This document shows, piece after piece, positions 41,752 through 53,634 of a stretch of DNA of 64,000 bases. The stretch comes from Candidatus Pantoea formicae (GTDB lineage Bacteria; Pseudomonadota; Gammaproteobacteria; Enterobacterales; Enterobacteriaceae), in NCBI RefSeq assembly GCF_011752625.1, contig NZ_VWXD01000002.1, positions 248,001 through 312,000 on the forward strand. The letters are read 5' to 3'. The position numbers and the translations under genes are program-made. The notes under the pieces were generated by a model that did no database searches, was not told where the DNA came from, and saw only the letters and a program-made list of their open reading frames with translations. Positions within the stretch are counted from its first letter, which is position 1, and every line of letters begins with the position of its first letter.

Positions 41752-41761
41752 TAATGAGCAA

Positions 41762-42847
41762 TTAGCCGTGGCGACGTTCGAAATCGATCATGAATTCAGT
41801 CAGGGCTTTTACACCTTCCAGTGGCATCGCATTGTAGATCGATGCACGCATGCCGCCAACCACACGGTGTCCTTTCAGCGCATGCAGGCCAGCCTGCAGC
41901 GACTCTTCCAGGAATACTTTATCCAGTGCGGCATCAGCCAACTGGAACGGCACGTTCATGCGTGAACGGTTAGAAGACGCGACATCATTGCGATAGAAGT
42001 TGCTGTTATCAATCACGCCATAGAGAAGATCGGCTTTCGCTTGGTTGATCTTATCCATCTCGGCCACACCGCCGTTCTCTTTCAGCCATTTGAAGACCAA
42101 ACCTGAGAGATACCAAGCAAATGTTGGTGGGGTGTTGAACATGGATTCGTTTTCAGCCAGCACCTTATAATCAAGGATAGAAGGCACGTGACGTTGCGCT
42201 TTGCCTAACAGGTCTTCACGCACGACGACCAATGTCAGACCGGCTGGGCCAATGTTTTTCTGCGCGCCAGCGTAAATCACACCGTAACGACTGACGTCGA
42301 TGGGACGAGACAGGATAGTGGAAGAGAGGTCGGCCACCACTACTTTGTCACCAAAGTCCGGCTCTTCATCAATAGCAATACCATCAATGGTTTCATTTGG
42401 GCAGAAATGCACATACGCGGCATCATCGCTCAACTGCCATTCACGCATTGGTAACAAAGCACGTTTACCTTCATGCGTGGTTTTGATGTCGATGGTGTTC
42501 GGCGCACAGAATTTTTCTGCTTCCTTGATCGCGCTATGAGCCCAGTAACCGCCATCAATGTAATCTGCGGTTTTCGCTTCGCCCAGCAAGTTGCCCGGAA
42601 TTGCAGCAAACTGCGCGCGCGCGCCGCCATGGCAGAACAAAACTTTGTAGTTAGACGGGATCTTCAGCAGATCGCGAAAATCCTGTTCTGCTGCTTCAGC
42701 AACAGCAATAAACTCTTTACTGCGGTGACTGATCTCCATCACCGAGGTGCCTAATCCGTGCCAGTTTGTCAATTCTTGTTCTGCACGACGGAGCACTTCT
42801 ACCGGCAGCATCGCTGGGCCGGAGCTAAAATTATAAACCTGCGTCAT
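41762..42847 (-). CDS. serC: Phosphoserine/phosphohydroxythreonine aminotransferase
   Basis: The 361-residue PLP enzyme works in serine synthesis and in pyridoxal phosphate synthesis. It starts with [19 protein letters not shown], and the PLP lysine is in [14 protein letters not shown] near residue 197. The C-terminus ends [10 protein letters not shown]. coli SerC is 362. It begins the serC-aroA operon. Upstream is a 313-bp gap towards divergent ycaO. E. coli has ycaP here, which is missing. Confidence 0.97.
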   Translation of the reverse strand: MTQVYNFSSGPAMLPVEVLRRAEQELTNWHGLGTSVMEISHRSKEFIAVAEAAEQDFRDLLKIPSNYKVLFCHGGARAQFAAIPGNLLGEAKTADYIDGGYWAHSAIKEAEKFCAPNTIDIKTTHEGKRALLPMREWQLSDDAAYVHFCPNETIDGIAIDEEPDFGDKVVVADLSSTILSRPIDVSRYGVIYAGAQKNIGPAGLTLVVVREDLLGKAQRHVPSILDYKVLAENESMFNTPPTFAWYLSGLVFKWLKENGGVAEMDKINQAKADLLYGVIDNSNFYRNDVASSNRSRMNVPFQLADAALDKVFLEESLQAGLHALKGHRVVGGMRASIYNAMPLEGVKALTEFMIDFERRHG

Positions 42848-43160
42848 TTCCCCTCACCACTGTCATATCGAACGGTTATGAATACCCCATCGGTTTTATC
42901 ATTGCCTCCGAATAGCTGCAATCATTAATCGGGGGGCGATCACATTTCCAGAGCTGTCACAGCCGCAGCTTATGTCACAAATGCAATAACCCACGGAATT
43001 TTGTGAGGTGCTTTCCTGAAGTAAAATCAGAATGCAGCCACTCGATGAAAAAGCCGTAACAATACCGCGATAAATTTGGACCACTGAATAGCGAAGCAGG
43101 CGCAAAACCCGTATCATTGCGCGCTTTACGCCCACCCCATCGACTTGAGAGAGCGCCAAC
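42848..43160. other. 313-bp serC-ycaO divergent control region
   Basis: No gene was found. Three copies of TCACA in the same orientation are spaced 17-18 bp apart (42940-42944, 42957-42961, 42975-42979), close to two helical turns short of a few bases. They resemble half-sites of cAMP-CRP or a similar regulator, but no complete CRP palindrome is present. The first is about 93 bp before the serC ATG. Confidence 0.5.
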
Positions 43161-44924
43161 ATGACGCAAACGTTTATTCCAGGAAAGGACGCCGCACTGG
43201 AAGACTCCATCGCACGCTTCCAACAGAAACTGCAAGACCTTGGTTTCAATATTGAAGAAGCTTCCTGGCTTAACCCTGTTCCACATGTCTGGTCTGTGCA
43301 TATCCGCGATCGCGACTGCCCGCTATGTTTTACCAATGGTAAAGGTGCCAGTAAGAAAGCGGCACTGGCCTCAGCGTTAGGCGAATATTTTGAGCGTCTC
43401 TCAACCAACTACTTCTTCGCCGATTTCTGGCTCGGTCAGTCCATTGCCAACGGCGATTTCGTTCACTACCCGAATGAGAAGTGGTTCCCATTGACCGACG
43501 ATGACAGCTTGCCAGCAGGCATTCTGGATGCACGTCTGCAGAAGTTTTACGATCCTGAAGATAGCCTGAGCGCCTCAGATCTCATCGACCTGCAGTCCGG
43601 TAATGCCGACCGTGGTATCTGTGGCCTCCCCTTCACCCGTCAGTCAGACCAACAGACGGTTTATATTCCGATGAACATCATCGGCAACCTGTACGTTTCT
43701 AACGGCATGTCCGCAGGTAACACCGCGAATGAAGCGCGCGTGCAGGGGCTTTCTGAAGTCTTTGAGCGTCACATCAAAAATCGCATTATCGCGGAATCCA
43801 TCAGCCTGCCGGAGATCCCTGCTGAAGTCATGCAGCGCTATCCGGGCGTGATTGAGGCCATTGAACGTCTGGAAGCTGAAGGTTTCCCTATCTTCTCTTA
43901 CGATGCCTCACTCGGCGGCAAGTATCCGGTTATCTGCGTGGTGCTGTTCAACCCAGCTAACGGCACTTGCTTCGCCTCCTTTGGTGCGCATCCAGACTTC
44001 GGCGTTGCACTTGAACGTACCGTGACGGAATTGCTGCAAGGCCGTGGTCTAAAAGATCTCGACGTCTTCACACCACCGACGTTCGATGACGAAGAAGTCG
44101 CTGAACATGCCAATCTGGAAACCCACTTCATTGATTCAAGCGGTTTAATCTCCTGGGATATGTTCAAAGACGATGCGGATTATCCGTTCGTTGACTGGAG
44201 CTTCGCAGGAAACACTCATGAAGAGTTCGATACGCTGATGGCGATCTTCCGTGCGGAAGATAAAGAAGTTTACATCGCTGACTACGAACATCTGAGCGTG
44301 TATGCCTGCCGTATCATCGTTCCTGGTATGTCTGATATTTATCCAGCGGAAGACTTGCTGCTAGCAAATAACAGCATGGGTGCCCCGCTGCGTGAAACCC
44401 TGCTCGCGTTGCCTGCTAGCCAGTGGGAACCTGAAGCCTACCTGAACCTGATCGAACAGCTGGATGAAGAAGGCCATGACGACTTCACTCGCGTCCGTGA
44501 ACTGTTGGGTCTGGCATCAGGTAAAGATAATGGATGGTACACCCTGCGTATTGGCGAGCTGAAAGCCATGCTGGCATTGGCGGGCGGCGATCTGGATCAG
44601 GCATTGATCTGGACCGAATGGACCATGGAGTTTAACCAGTCAATCTTCAGCGAAGAGCGTGCCAACTACTACCGCTGCTTGCAGACGTTGTTGCTACTGG
44701 CAATGGAAGAAGACCGCGATCCAATGCAGTATCATCGCGCCTTTGTACGCATGTATGGTGAGAAAGCAGTAGATGCCGCCTCAGCCGCCATTAGCGGTGA
44801 AGCGCCATTCTATGGCCTGCAAGCGGTTGACCTGGACTTGAAAGCTTTCCCTGCACATCAGGCGCTGTTAGCTGCTTACGAAAAACTGCAGACGGCTAAA
44901 CGTCAATACTGGTCTAAAAATTAA
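43161..44924 (+). CDS. ycaO: YcaO-family ATP-dependent cyclodehydratase homologue
   Basis: The 587-residue protein matches E. coli YcaO (586). The N-terminal part holds the YcaO ATP-binding fold with GKGASKKAALASALGEYFERLSTNYFF (43330-43420 region, about residues 58-90) and EARVQGLSEVFERHIKNRII near 195, and the C-terminal third is helical (TPR-like). In E. coli it is linked to RimO-dependent methylthiolation of ribosomal protein S12, and the peptide-backbone role seen in relatives with natural products is not known here. It is upstream of focA but separated by a terminator. Confidence 0.94.
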   Translation: MTQTFIPGKDAALEDSIARFQQKLQDLGFNIEEASWLNPVPHVWSVHIRDRDCPLCFTNGKGASKKAALASALGEYFERLSTNYFFADFWLGQSIANGDFVHYPNEKWFPLTDDDSLPAGILDARLQKFYDPEDSLSASDLIDLQSGNADRGICGLPFTRQSDQQTVYIPMNIIGNLYVSNGMSAGNTANEARVQGLSEVFERHIKNRIIAESISLPEIPAEVMQRYPGVIEAIERLEAEGFPIFSYDASLGGKYPVICVVLFNPANGTCFASFGAHPDFGVALERTVTELLQGRGLKDLDVFTPPTFDDEEVAEHANLETHFIDSSGLISWDMFKDDADYPFVDWSFAGNTHEEFDTLMAIFRAEDKEVYIADYEHLSVYACRIIVPGMSDIYPAEDLLLANNSMGAPLRETLLALPASQWEPEAYLNLIEQLDEEGHDDFTRVRELLGLASGKDNGWYTLRIGELKAMLALAGGDLDQALIWTEWTMEFNQSIFSEERANYYRCLQTLLLLAMEEDRDPMQYHRAFVRMYGEKAVDAASAAISGEAPFYGLQAVDLDLKAFPAHQALLAAYEKLQTAKRQYWSKN

Positions 44925-44960
44925 GACGATTATTGAAGCCGATAATTCGGTTTAAATAAT

Positions 44961-44994
44961 AAAGGGCGCTGGTTAACTCCAGTGCTTTTTTTTT
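44961..44994 (+). terminator. Rho-independent terminator of ycaO
   Basis: GCGCTGG-TTAACT-CCAGTGC is a 7-bp stem with one G-T pair, followed by nine T residues, 42 bp after the ycaO stop. Confidence 0.85.
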
Positions 44995-45199
44995 GGATAA
45001 ATATAATTGTCACGCCGCATTAATATTTAACAACCCCTCTTCATTTGACTGAATTTAATTAACACAAAAAAGCTTTACCAGACCATCGCTTAAACTTTTT
45101 TCGCATAAATTAAAAAACTTTTTATTATTTATTTTCAGTGCGTTAGATACCTACAAAGCGCTTCAACGGCTTCGCTTACCGCCTATCGCACTGCCATTT

Positions 45200-45213
45200 A
45201 TGATCCACATCAA
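45200..45213 (+). promoter_or_regulatory. FNR site for focA-pflB
   Basis: ATGAT-CCAC-ATCAA matches the FNR consensus TTGAT-N4-ATCAA at 9 of 10 positions. Its centre at 45206.5 is 41.5 bp before the start predicted from a TAGTAT -10 box at 45236-45241, which is the class II activating position known for the E. coli pfl P6 promoter. Confidence 0.72.
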
Positions 45214-45235
45214 TTCCTGACCTATACTCCTTTGT

Positions 45236-45241
45236 TAGTAT
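45236..45241 (+). promoter_or_regulatory. Candidate -10 box of the focA promoter
   Basis: TAGTAT places +1 near 45248, consistent with class II FNR activation from the site at 45200-45213. A better TATACT lies at 45223-45228 but would place FNR at -29, an unsuitable position for activation; either could serve a second start. Confidence 0.5.
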
Positions 45242-45271
45242 CTTTACAGACAATTTCTGGAGAGCGTTAGT

Positions 45272-46132
45272 GTGAAAGCTGACAACCCTTTCAATGCATT
45301 ATTACCAGCGGCAATGGCCAAAGTTGCAGAAGATGCTGGTGTCTATAAAGCGACTAAAAATCCTTTAACCACCTTCTTTCTTGCCATCACCGCCGGCGTA
45401 TTTATTTCAATAGCATTCGTCTTTTACATTACTGCCACCACCGGTACTGGCGCGCTGCCATACGGTATCGCCAAACTGATTGGCGGCATTTGCTTCTCAC
45501 TGGGTTTGATGCTGGTCGTGGTGTGTGGCGCGGACCTCTTCACTTCCACCGTACTGATCGTCGTTGCGAAAGCCAGTGGTCGCATCACCTGGCTGCAACT
45601 CGGCCGCAACTGGTTGTATGTCTATATCGGCAACCTGTTTGGCGCCCTGTTCTTTGTCGCACTGATTTGGTTCTCTGGTGAGCATATGGTGGCCAATGGT
45701 GCATGGGGTTTAAACGTGCTACAGACGGCCGACCATAAAATGCATCACACCTTTATCGAAGCCGTAAGCTTGGGCACGCTCGCCAATCTAATGGTGTGTC
45801 TGGCCGTGTGGATGAGCTACTCCGGTCGCAGTTTGTTCGACAAAATGTTCGCGATGATTCTGCCTGTCGGCATGTTCGTGGCCTCTGGCTTCGAACATAG
45901 CATCGCCAATATGTTCTTGGTTCCAATGGCCATTGTTATTCGCGATTTTGCCAGCCCAGAGTTCTGGCAAATGGCCGGCTCCAGCGCCGCACAGTTCCCC
46001 TCTCTCAGCGTTGGCGACTTTATTATCAACAACCTCATCCCGGTGACGATTGGCAATATCATCGGCGGAGGATTGTTAGTCGGCTTGACCTACTGGGTTA
46101 TCTATTTGCGCGACGGTGCGCCAGAGCATTAA
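45272..46132 (+). CDS. focA: Formate channel FocA
   Basis: This 286-residue FNT-family channel passes formate and formic acid across the inner membrane. It has six membrane helices and forms pentamers; family signatures are FVFYITATTGTGA near residue 50, CGADLFTSTVLIVVAKASGR near 90 (including the omega-loop region) and the pore histidine in GFEHSIANMF near 210. E. coli FocA is 285. The start codon is GTG at 45272, after GGAGAG. It lies 67 bp before pflB in the focA-pflB operon. Confidence 0.97.
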   Translation: MKADNPFNALLPAAMAKVAEDAGVYKATKNPLTTFFLAITAGVFISIAFVFYITATTGTGALPYGIAKLIGGICFSLGLMLVVVCGADLFTSTVLIVVAKASGRITWLQLGRNWLYVYIGNLFGALFFVALIWFSGEHMVANGAWGLNVLQTADHKMHHTFIEAVSLGTLANLMVCLAVWMSYSGRSLFDKMFAMILPVGMFVASGFEHSIANMFLVPMAIVIRDFASPEFWQMAGSSAAQFPSLSVGDFIINNLIPVTIGNIIGGGLLVGLTYWVIYLRDGAPEH

Positions 46133-46199
46133 TACATTGATACGGGCGTGCTGAAGAGCGCGCCACCGTCAGAGTCTCCCTAAATAAGGCAGGTATATT

Positions 46200-48482
46200 A
46201 TGTCCGAACTTAACGAAAAAATGGCGTCAGCCTGGGAAGGATTTAGTGCCGGTGAATGGCAGAACAGCGTCAACGTGCGCGACTTTATCCAGAAAAACTA
46301 CACCCCGTATGAAGGTGACGAATCCTTCCTCGCGGGCGCAACTCCAGCCACCACCAAACTGTGGGACAGCGTGCTGGAAGGTATCAAAATAGAGAACCGC
46401 ACCCACGCACCGGTTGATTTCGATACCGACCTGGCTTCTACCATCACGTCACACGATGCGGGTTACATCAATAAGTCTCTTGAGACCATCGTGGGCCTGC
46501 AAACCGAAGCGCCGTTAAAACGTGCCATCATTCCCTTCGGTGGTATCAAAATGGTTGAGGGGTCATGCAAAGTCTATGGTCGCGAACTCGACCCTGCGCT
46601 GAAAAAAGTCTTTACCGATTACCGCAAAACCCATAACCAAGGTGTGTTCGATGTCTATACACCAGACATCCTGCGCTGCCGTAAATCAGGCGTGTTAACA
46701 GGCCTGCCAGATGCCTATGGCCGTGGCCGTATTATCGGTGACTATCGTCGCGTTGCGCTGTATGGCATCGATTATCTGATGAAAGATAAAGTGGCGCAGT
46801 TCAATTCACTGCAAAGCGATATGGAAAATGGCGTCAATCTTGAGGCCACCATCCGTCTGCGTGAAGAGATTTCTGAACAACACCGTGCGCTAGGCCAGAT
46901 CAAAGAGATGGCGGCAAAATATGGTTTCGACATCTCTCTGCCAGCTGAGACTGCACAACAAGCCGTACAGTGGACTTACTTTGGTTACCTGGCTGCCGTG
47001 AAATCTCAGAACGGTGCCGCCATGTCATTTGGCCGCGTATCAACCTTCCTTGACGTCTATATCGACCGCGATATTAAAGCCGGTAAACTGACGGAAGAAG
47101 GCGCGCAGGAACTGATCGACCATCTGGTGATGAAGCTGCGCATGGTGCGTTTCTTGCGTACCCCAGAATATGATGAACTCTTCTCGGGTGACCCAATTTG
47201 GGCAACGGAGTCGCTCGCAGGTATGGGCGTCGACGGGCGTACGTTGGTGACTAAAAGCACTTTCCGCTTCCTCAACACCCTTTACACTATGGGTCCTTCA
47301 CCAGAGCCTAACATGACCATTTTGTGGTCAGAGAAACTGCCGGTAAACTTCAAAAAATACGCGGCGAAAGTCTCCATCGATACCTCGTCATTGCAGTATG
47401 AAAATGATGACCTGATGCGCCCTGACTTTGACAATGATGACTACGCCATTGCCTGCTGTGTGAGTCCAATGATTGTCGGCAAACAGATGCAGTTCTTCGG
47501 CGCACGCGCCAACTTGGCAAAAACGCTGCTGTACGCAATCAATGGTGGCGTGGACGAAAAACTGAAAATGCAGGTTGGCCCGAAAGAAACGCCAATTACT
47601 GATGAGATTCTGGATTTCGACACTGTTATGGCACGCATGGATCACTTCATGGATTGGCTGGCAAAACAGTATGTCACCTCGTTGAATATCATCCACTACA
47701 TGCACGATAAGTACAGTTACGAAGCATCACTGATGGCGCTGCACGACCGTGACGTTTATCGCACCATGGCATGCGGTATCGCTGGATTGTCAGTGGCAGC
47801 AGACTCCCTCTCAGCCATCAAATATGCCAAAGTAAAAGCCGTGCGTGATGCTGATGGCTTGGCGGTTGATTTTGAAATCGACGGTGAATACCCGCAGTTC
47901 GGGAATAACGATGCGCGCGTCGATGACATGGCATGTGACCTGGTTGAACGTTTCATGAAAAAAATTCAGAAACTGCAAACCTACCGTAATGCGGTGCCGA
48001 CTCAGTCCGTTCTGACCATCACCTCGAATGTGGTTTATGGTAAGAAAACCGGTAATACACCTGATGGCCGTCGCGCAGGTGCGCCATTTGGACCGGGTGC
48101 TAACCCCATGCACGGACGCGATCAGAAAGGTGCGGTTGCCTCACTGACTTCTGTTGCCAAACTGCCGTTTGCCTACGCCAAAGATGGTATCTCTTACACC
48201 TTCTCCATCGTGCCAAATGCGCTGGGTAAAGACGATAATGTGCGTAAAACCAACCTCGCAGGTCTGATGGATGGGTACTTCCATCACGAAGCGAACATTG
48301 AGGGCGGTCAGCATCTTAACGTTAACGTCATGAACCGTGAAATGCTGTTGGATGCGATGGAACATCCAGAGAAATATCCACAGCTGACCATCCGTGTTTC
48401 TGGTTACGCTGTACGTTTTAACTCGCTGACGAAAGAGCAGCAGCAGGATGTGATTACCCGTACATTCACTCAGTCCCTGTAA
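46200..48482 (+). CDS. pflB: Pyruvate formate-lyase PflB
   Basis: The 760-residue glycyl-radical enzyme splits pyruvate plus CoA into formate and acetyl-CoA under anaerobic growth and is exactly E. coli length. The active-site cysteine pair is in [11 protein letters not shown] near residues 419-420 and the radical glycine in RVSGYAVRF near 735. PflA, encoded downstream, installs the radical. The ribosome site is AAGGCAGG. Transcription from focA is FNR-driven. Confidence 0.98.
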   Translation: MSELNEKMASAWEGFSAGEWQNSVNVRDFIQKNYTPYEGDESFLAGATPATTKLWDSVLEGIKIENRTHAPVDFDTDLASTITSHDAGYINKSLETIVGLQTEAPLKRAIIPFGGIKMVEGSCKVYGRELDPALKKVFTDYRKTHNQGVFDVYTPDILRCRKSGVLTGLPDAYGRGRIIGDYRRVALYGIDYLMKDKVAQFNSLQSDMENGVNLEATIRLREEISEQHRALGQIKEMAAKYGFDISLPAETAQQAVQWTYFGYLAAVKSQNGAAMSFGRVSTFLDVYIDRDIKAGKLTEEGAQELIDHLVMKLRMVRFLRTPEYDELFSGDPIWATESLAGMGVDGRTLVTKSTFRFLNTLYTMGPSPEPNMTILWSEKLPVNFKKYAAKVSIDTSSLQYENDDLMRPDFDNDDYAIACCVSPMIVGKQMQFFGARANLAKTLLYAINGGVDEKLKMQVGPKETPITDEILDFDTVMARMDHFMDWLAKQYVTSLNIIHYMHDKYSYEASLMALHDRDVYRTMACGIAGLSVAADSLSAIKYAKVKAVRDADGLAVDFEIDGEYPQFGNNDARVDDMACDLVERFMKKIQKLQTYRNAVPTQSVLTITSNVVYGKKTGNTPDGRRAGAPFGPGANPMHGRDQKGAVASLTSVAKLPFAYAKDGISYTFSIVPNALGKDDNVRKTNLAGLMDGYFHHEANIEGGQHLNVNVMNREMLLDAMEHPEKYPQLTIRVSGYAVRFNSLTKEQQQDVITRTFTQSL

Positions 48483-48498
48483 TCCCCCTTGAGATTTG

Positions 48499-48522
48499 AA
48501 GGCTCCTGCGGGAGCCTTTTCT
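48499..48522 (+). terminator. Rho-independent terminator of focA-pflB
   Basis: AAGGCTCC-TGCG-GGAGCCTT is a perfect 8-bp stem with a short T-tract, 16 bp after the pflB stop. pflA therefore likely uses its own promoter in the following 120 bp. Confidence 0.85.
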
Positions 48523-48641
48523 CCACAAGTCTGTTTTGCCAGTTTGCTTTCGCTGGCAGCCTGGCAAAATCGACTTTAATCCAAGAGCACAACACAGATT
48601 GTGCCGCCTGATGTTAGGGCTAAACCGGAGAACTCATCGCA

Positions 48642-49382
48642 ATGTCTACCATCGGTCGTATCCACTCATTTGAATCTTGCGGCACCGTTGACGGTCCGGG
48701 TATCCGTTTTATCACTTTCTTCCAAGGCTGCCTGATGCGCTGCCTTTATTGCCATAATCGCGACACTTGGGATACCCACGGTGGCAAAGAAGTCACGGTG
48801 GACGATCTGATGAAAGATGCGTTGTCGTATCGCCACTTTATGAATGCCTCAGGCGGAGGAGTGACGGCATCCGGTGGGGAAGCGATATTACAAGCCGAGT
48901 TTGTACGTGACTGGTTCCGAGCCTGTCAGGCAGAAGGCATTCATACCTGTCTGGATACCAACGGTTTTGTACGCCGTTACGATCCGGTGATCGACGAACT
49001 GCTGGATGCCACAGACCTGGTGATGCTCGACCTGAAACAAATTAATGATGATGTGCACCAGATTCTGGTCGGCGTCTCCAACCATCGCACCCTCGATTTC
49101 GCCCGCTACCTGCAGAAGAAAGGCAAACGTACCTGGATTCGCTTCGTCGTCGTGCCGGGATATTCCGATGACGATGACTCTGCCCATCGCCTCGGCGAAT
49201 TCACTAAGGATATGGATAACGTCGAGAAGATCGAGCTGCTGCCCTATCACGAATTAGGCAAACATAAATGGATTGCTATGGGAGAAGAGTACAAGCTTGA
49301 TGGCGTAAAACCGCCAAGTAAAGACACCATGGAGCGGGTAAAGAACATTCTCGCCAGCTATGGTCATGAGGTGATGTATTGA
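48642..49382 (+). CDS. pflA: Pyruvate formate-lyase activating enzyme PflA
   Basis: This 246-residue radical SAM enzyme makes the glycyl radical in PflB. It has the CxxxCxxC iron-sulfur motif as C30, C34 and C37 (GCLMRCLYC) and the GGE-type SAM motif near SGGEAI at residue 79. It matches E. coli length. The ATG follows GGAG with good spacing. A hairpin follows its stop. Confidence 0.97.
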   Translation: MSTIGRIHSFESCGTVDGPGIRFITFFQGCLMRCLYCHNRDTWDTHGGKEVTVDDLMKDALSYRHFMNASGGGVTASGGEAILQAEFVRDWFRACQAEGIHTCLDTNGFVRRYDPVIDELLDATDLVMLDLKQINDDVHQILVGVSNHRTLDFARYLQKKGKRTWIRFVVVPGYSDDDDSAHRLGEFTKDMDNVEKIELLPYHELGKHKWIAMGEEYKLDGVKPPSKDTMERVKNILASYGHEVMY

Positions 49383-49387
49383 CACAA

Positions 49388-49411
49388 AAAAGGGGAGCAT
49401 TCGCTCCCCTT
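49388..49411. terminator. Hairpin shared by pflA and ycaD ends
   Basis: AAGGGGAGC-ATTC-GCTCCCCTT is a perfect 9-bp stem. On the minus strand it is followed by TTTTTGTG, so it is a good terminator for ycaD; on the plus strand only a weak pyrimidine stretch follows for pflA. Confidence 0.87.
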
Positions 49412-49428
49412 CTCAATTCTGCAGAACC

Positions 49429-50580
49429 TTATGCGTGCGCCACTGGCGTCGCGTGATGGTCGGCCTTACGTAACAGCATGACTAAATAGACCAGCGCCAC
49501 TGCGGCAATCATCACAAACAGCAGGCGGTCAGAGTAATTCTGCATCAACATGGATGTCATCCCAGGTCCCACCAGACTGCCTATGGTGTAGCTGAACAAC
49601 AACGCCTGGTTCATCGCAACCAGTTCATGGTGGGATACGGTTTCACATGCCCAAGACATGGCGACTGGATACAGCGTAAAGCCGGCCAGTCCCAGCACAA
49701 ACAGCGCCGGTGCCATCGCGGTGTCACCCAGCATGGCAATCGCACCCAGAATCACCACAAATACTTGCACGCGCAGCACCATTAAGCGACCAAAACGATC
49801 GGCGAGACGCCCTACAGGCCACTGCCCAACAATGCCCGCGCTGACCAGTAACGCCATCCAGTATCCGATGTTGGCATCACTCAAGCCGCGATGCGAGAGA
49901 TACAATGGCATCAGTCCGTACAGCGAACCCAGTACAATACCTGAAATGATGCAACCGTTAATCCCTAGACGAGAACTACGGCGACGTAACATGCTCCAAA
50001 TACGCCCGGTGGTAGCTTCTTCCGGTGCCTCGCTGGTATTGACGCGCAGAAACACCACTGGCAATACCGCACAGACAATCAATGCAGTGACCCATGGAAT
50101 AACATGCAACAATTCAGTAGAAACACGGCTCACTAGCAGCTGACCCGCAACAGTGCCAAGGTAATAGACAATCATATAGGCGGCGAGCAATCGACCACGG
50201 TTACGTACGGTGCCGCTACACAGTAACGCGCTTTCCACTACCACCCAAATCAATGCACAACCTAAGCCCGCGATAAAACGCAGGGTTGTCCAGCTGTAGA
50301 AACCTTCGAACAGCGCCATCGCCACAGTGGCTGACGCAAACAACACGCTCGCCAGATAAAAACAGCGATTGAAGCCATAGCGACTAATCAACCAACCTGC
50401 CAGCAAGGTCCCCAACAGGTTCCCGGTGTAATAGGCTGAGCTGGCCATACCCACCTGCCAGGTTGGCAGTTGATCGTGAGTAAGCCACAGTGGTACCAGC
50501 GTATTAAGCACAGCAATAGACACCGTCATCAGCATTAAGCCGCAAAGCAGCAGCACGACGGGTCGCGACCAGGTTGACAT
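49429..50580 (-). CDS. ycaD: Major facilitator transporter YcaD
   Basis: The 383-residue protein has 12 hydrophobic helices, the loop motif GRLADRFGR in the second half (near residue 255) and a similar R-rich loop after helix 2 (SRYGFNR). E. coli YcaD is 382. Its substrate is unknown; relatives are counted among sugar or drug exporters without proof. I chose the ATG at 50580 (MSTWSRPV) by alignment. The ribosome site is poor. Sixteen extra codons upstream are possible. The dms genes and ycaC found beside it in E. coli are absent. Confidence 0.9.
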   Translation of the reverse strand: MSTWSRPVVLLLCGLMLMTVSIAVLNTLVPLWLTHDQLPTWQVGMASSAYYTGNLLGTLLAGWLISRYGFNRCFYLASVLFASATVAMALFEGFYSWTTLRFIAGLGCALIWVVVESALLCSGTVRNRGRLLAAYMIVYYLGTVAGQLLVSRVSTELLHVIPWVTALIVCAVLPVVFLRVNTSEAPEEATTGRIWSMLRRRSSRLGINGCIISGIVLGSLYGLMPLYLSHRGLSDANIGYWMALLVSAGIVGQWPVGRLADRFGRLMVLRVQVFVVILGAIAMLGDTAMAPALFVLGLAGFTLYPVAMSWACETVSHHELVAMNQALLFSYTIGSLVGPGMTSMLMQNYSDRLLFVMIAAVALVYLVMLLRKADHHATPVAHA

Positions 50581-50891
50581 AGGGATAAAAAACCAAAGAA
50601 ATGAAGATAATTGCGCGCAGTTTGCCATTCGCTATTTTAAAGTCAATGTGCAAAAAATAGCCGCCGCACAATTTGCTGCTGAACAATTTATTTTTTTTAT
50701 CTTCAGCAGGTTAGAGAAGATATCGGCTTGTTAAAGCTGTGAGCTATCTATATGAATTAATGGGTTTTAGTCTTTTAAAGCTATCTGCTGTCGATAACGT
50801 TTATTTCTGATTAATTCTTACTGAATAATAATCGCGAAAGACTAAAAATAAAAAACCCGGCATTGCCGGGTTTTTATGCAGAAAACATCGA
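50581..50891. other. 311-bp ycaD-serS intergenic region
   Basis: AT-rich, with no gene seen. It holds the serS terminator (50850-50876) and presumably the ycaD promoter on the minus strand, which I could not place with confidence. Confidence 0.6.
50850..50876 (-). terminator. Rho-independent terminator of serS
   Basis: AAAAACCCGGC-ATT-GCCGGGTTTTT is an 11-bp stem with A and T runs on both sides. It lies 16 bp after the serS stop on the minus strand and could work both ways. Confidence 0.92.
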
Positions 50892-52199
<1,308 letters not shown>

Positions 52200-52259
52200 T
52201 TAAGGTTGGTTGAACGAATGAAGGGATGCATCCCACTGGAATGCATTGAAATACTTGCT

Positions 52260-52276
52260 CACCTTACCGTAAGGTG
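52260..52276. other. Short hairpin between rarA and serS
   Basis: CACCTTA-CCG-TAAGGTG is a perfect 7-bp stem with a 3-nt loop, 4 bp past the rarA stop. No T-tract follows, so termination is unlikely; it may slow read-through into serS. Confidence 0.35.
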
Positions 52277-52280
52277 TTTA

Positions 52281-53627
52281 TCAGCGGTAGCGTTTTATCG
52301 GGCTATTTTGATCCTGTTCAGCCAACCAGGCGAGTTTTTCGCCAATTTTACCTTCAAGTCCCCGGTTGGTCGGCTGATAGTAGCGCGTTTGCGCCATTTC
52401 AGGCGGGAAGAACACCTCTCCCGCAGCGTAAGCGTTGGGCTCGTCATGCGCATAACGGTACTCTTTGCCCAGCCCCATCTCTTTCATCAATTTGGTCGGG
52501 GCATTACGCAGATGTTCTGGCACGTCGTAATCGGGGAATTCACGCGCGTCACGCATCGCGGATTTAAAAGCGGTGTAAACAGCATTACTTTTAGGTGCGC
52601 AGGCGAGGTAAACAATCGCCTGTGCAATCGCTCGCTCACCTTCGGCTGGCCCAACGCGGGTGAAACAATCCCATGCAGAAATAGCGACTTGCATACCGCG
52701 TGGATCGGCGTTGCCGACATCTTCAGAAGCGATCGCCAGTAAACGACGAGCAACGTAAAGCGGATCGCCACCGGCGGTGATAATGCGCGCATACCAGTAC
52801 AGTGCCGCATCCGGTGCGGATCCACGCACCGATTTATGCAGAGCGGAAATCAGATCGTAAAAGCGGTCACCTTTGTTATCAAAACGCGCCGCCCTTTCAC
52901 CGGATACTTCATTTAATAATTGTGGCGTAAGTTCACGCTGTCCTTGCGCGTTGCTCTCTGCCATATCCGCCATCATTTCCAGCGTATTCAGCGCACGGCG
53001 CGCATCGCCGTTAACCAGCTCAGCAATCATGCGGCGGGTGTTTTCTGGCAGCAATATATCGCTGTTGCCGTAACCTCGCGTACTGTCCTGCATCGCTTGG
53101 GATAGCACCTGCTCGATATCTTCAGTGGTAAGAGATTTCAGCAGATAGACGCGCGCCCGCGAGAGCAATGCGGAATTGAGTTCAAATGAGGGATTTTCGG
53201 TGGTCGCACCAATAAAGGTAATGGTGCCATCTTCGATATGCGGCAGAAACGCATCCTGCTGACTTTTATTGAAGCGATGGACCTCATCGACGAACAGAAT
53301 GGTACGACGGCCAAGCTGACGATTTTGCCGCGCGCGCTCGATCGCCTCACGAATCTCTTTCACGCCGGAGGTCACTGCGGAAATGCGCTCTACATCAGCT
53401 TTGCCGTAGTGCGCGATGATTTCCGCTAGTGTGGTTTTCCCTGTTCCTGGCGGCCCCCACAAAATCATCGAATGCAAATGACCAGCCTCAATCGCGCGTG
53501 GCAAGGGTTTACCCGCTGCCAGCAAATGCTGCTGCCCTATATACTGCTGCAACGTCGCTGGCCGCATACGCGCGGCCAGAGGTTGGAACTCATTCGAGGA
53601 GGCAAAATCCAGGGACAGGTTACTCAC
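52281..53627 (-). CDS. rarA: Replication-associated recombination ATPase RarA
   Basis: The 448-residue AAA+ protein (MgsA/WRNIP1 family) acts at stalled replication forks. It shows Walker [10 protein letters not shown] at about residues 58-66, Walker [10 protein letters not shown] near 110, sensor-1 [12 protein letters not shown] near 143, and the C-terminal tetramerisation region with [20 protein letters not shown]. coli RarA is 447. It is 7 bp downstream of lolA, so the two are probably co-transcribed. Confidence 0.96.
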   Translation of the reverse strand: MSNLSLDFASSNEFQPLAARMRPATLQQYIGQQHLLAAGKPLPRAIEAGHLHSMILWGPPGTGKTTLAEIIAHYGKADVERISAVTSGVKEIREAIERARQNRQLGRRTILFVDEVHRFNKSQQDAFLPHIEDGTITFIGATTENPSFELNSALLSRARVYLLKSLTTEDIEQVLSQAMQDSTRGYGNSDILLPENTRRMIAELVNGDARRALNTLEMMADMAESNAQGQRELTPQLLNEVSGERAARFDNKGDRFYDLISALHKSVRGSAPDAALYWYARIITAGGDPLYVARRLLAIASEDVGNADPRGMQVAISAWDCFTRVGPAEGERAIAQAIVYLACAPKSNAVYTAFKSAMRDAREFPDYDVPEHLRNAPTKLMKEMGLGKEYRYAHDEPNAYAAGEVFFPPEMAQTRYYQPTNRGLEGKIGEKLAWLAEQDQNSPIKRYR

Positions 53628-53634
53628 TACGACC

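Larger units (their letters stand above)
44925..45271 (+). other. 347-bp ycaO-focA intergenic region
   Basis: The first part holds the ycaO terminator. The rest is AT-rich (runs such as AAAAAACTTTTTATTATTTATTTT near 45110-45140, described only in part here) and then the FNR site and promoter of focA. No gene was found. Confidence 0.7.

Noticed and set aside
42957..42979. Full CRP site upstream of serC
   Set aside because: Several TCACA half-sites are present, but none has a TGTGA partner at 6-bp spacing.
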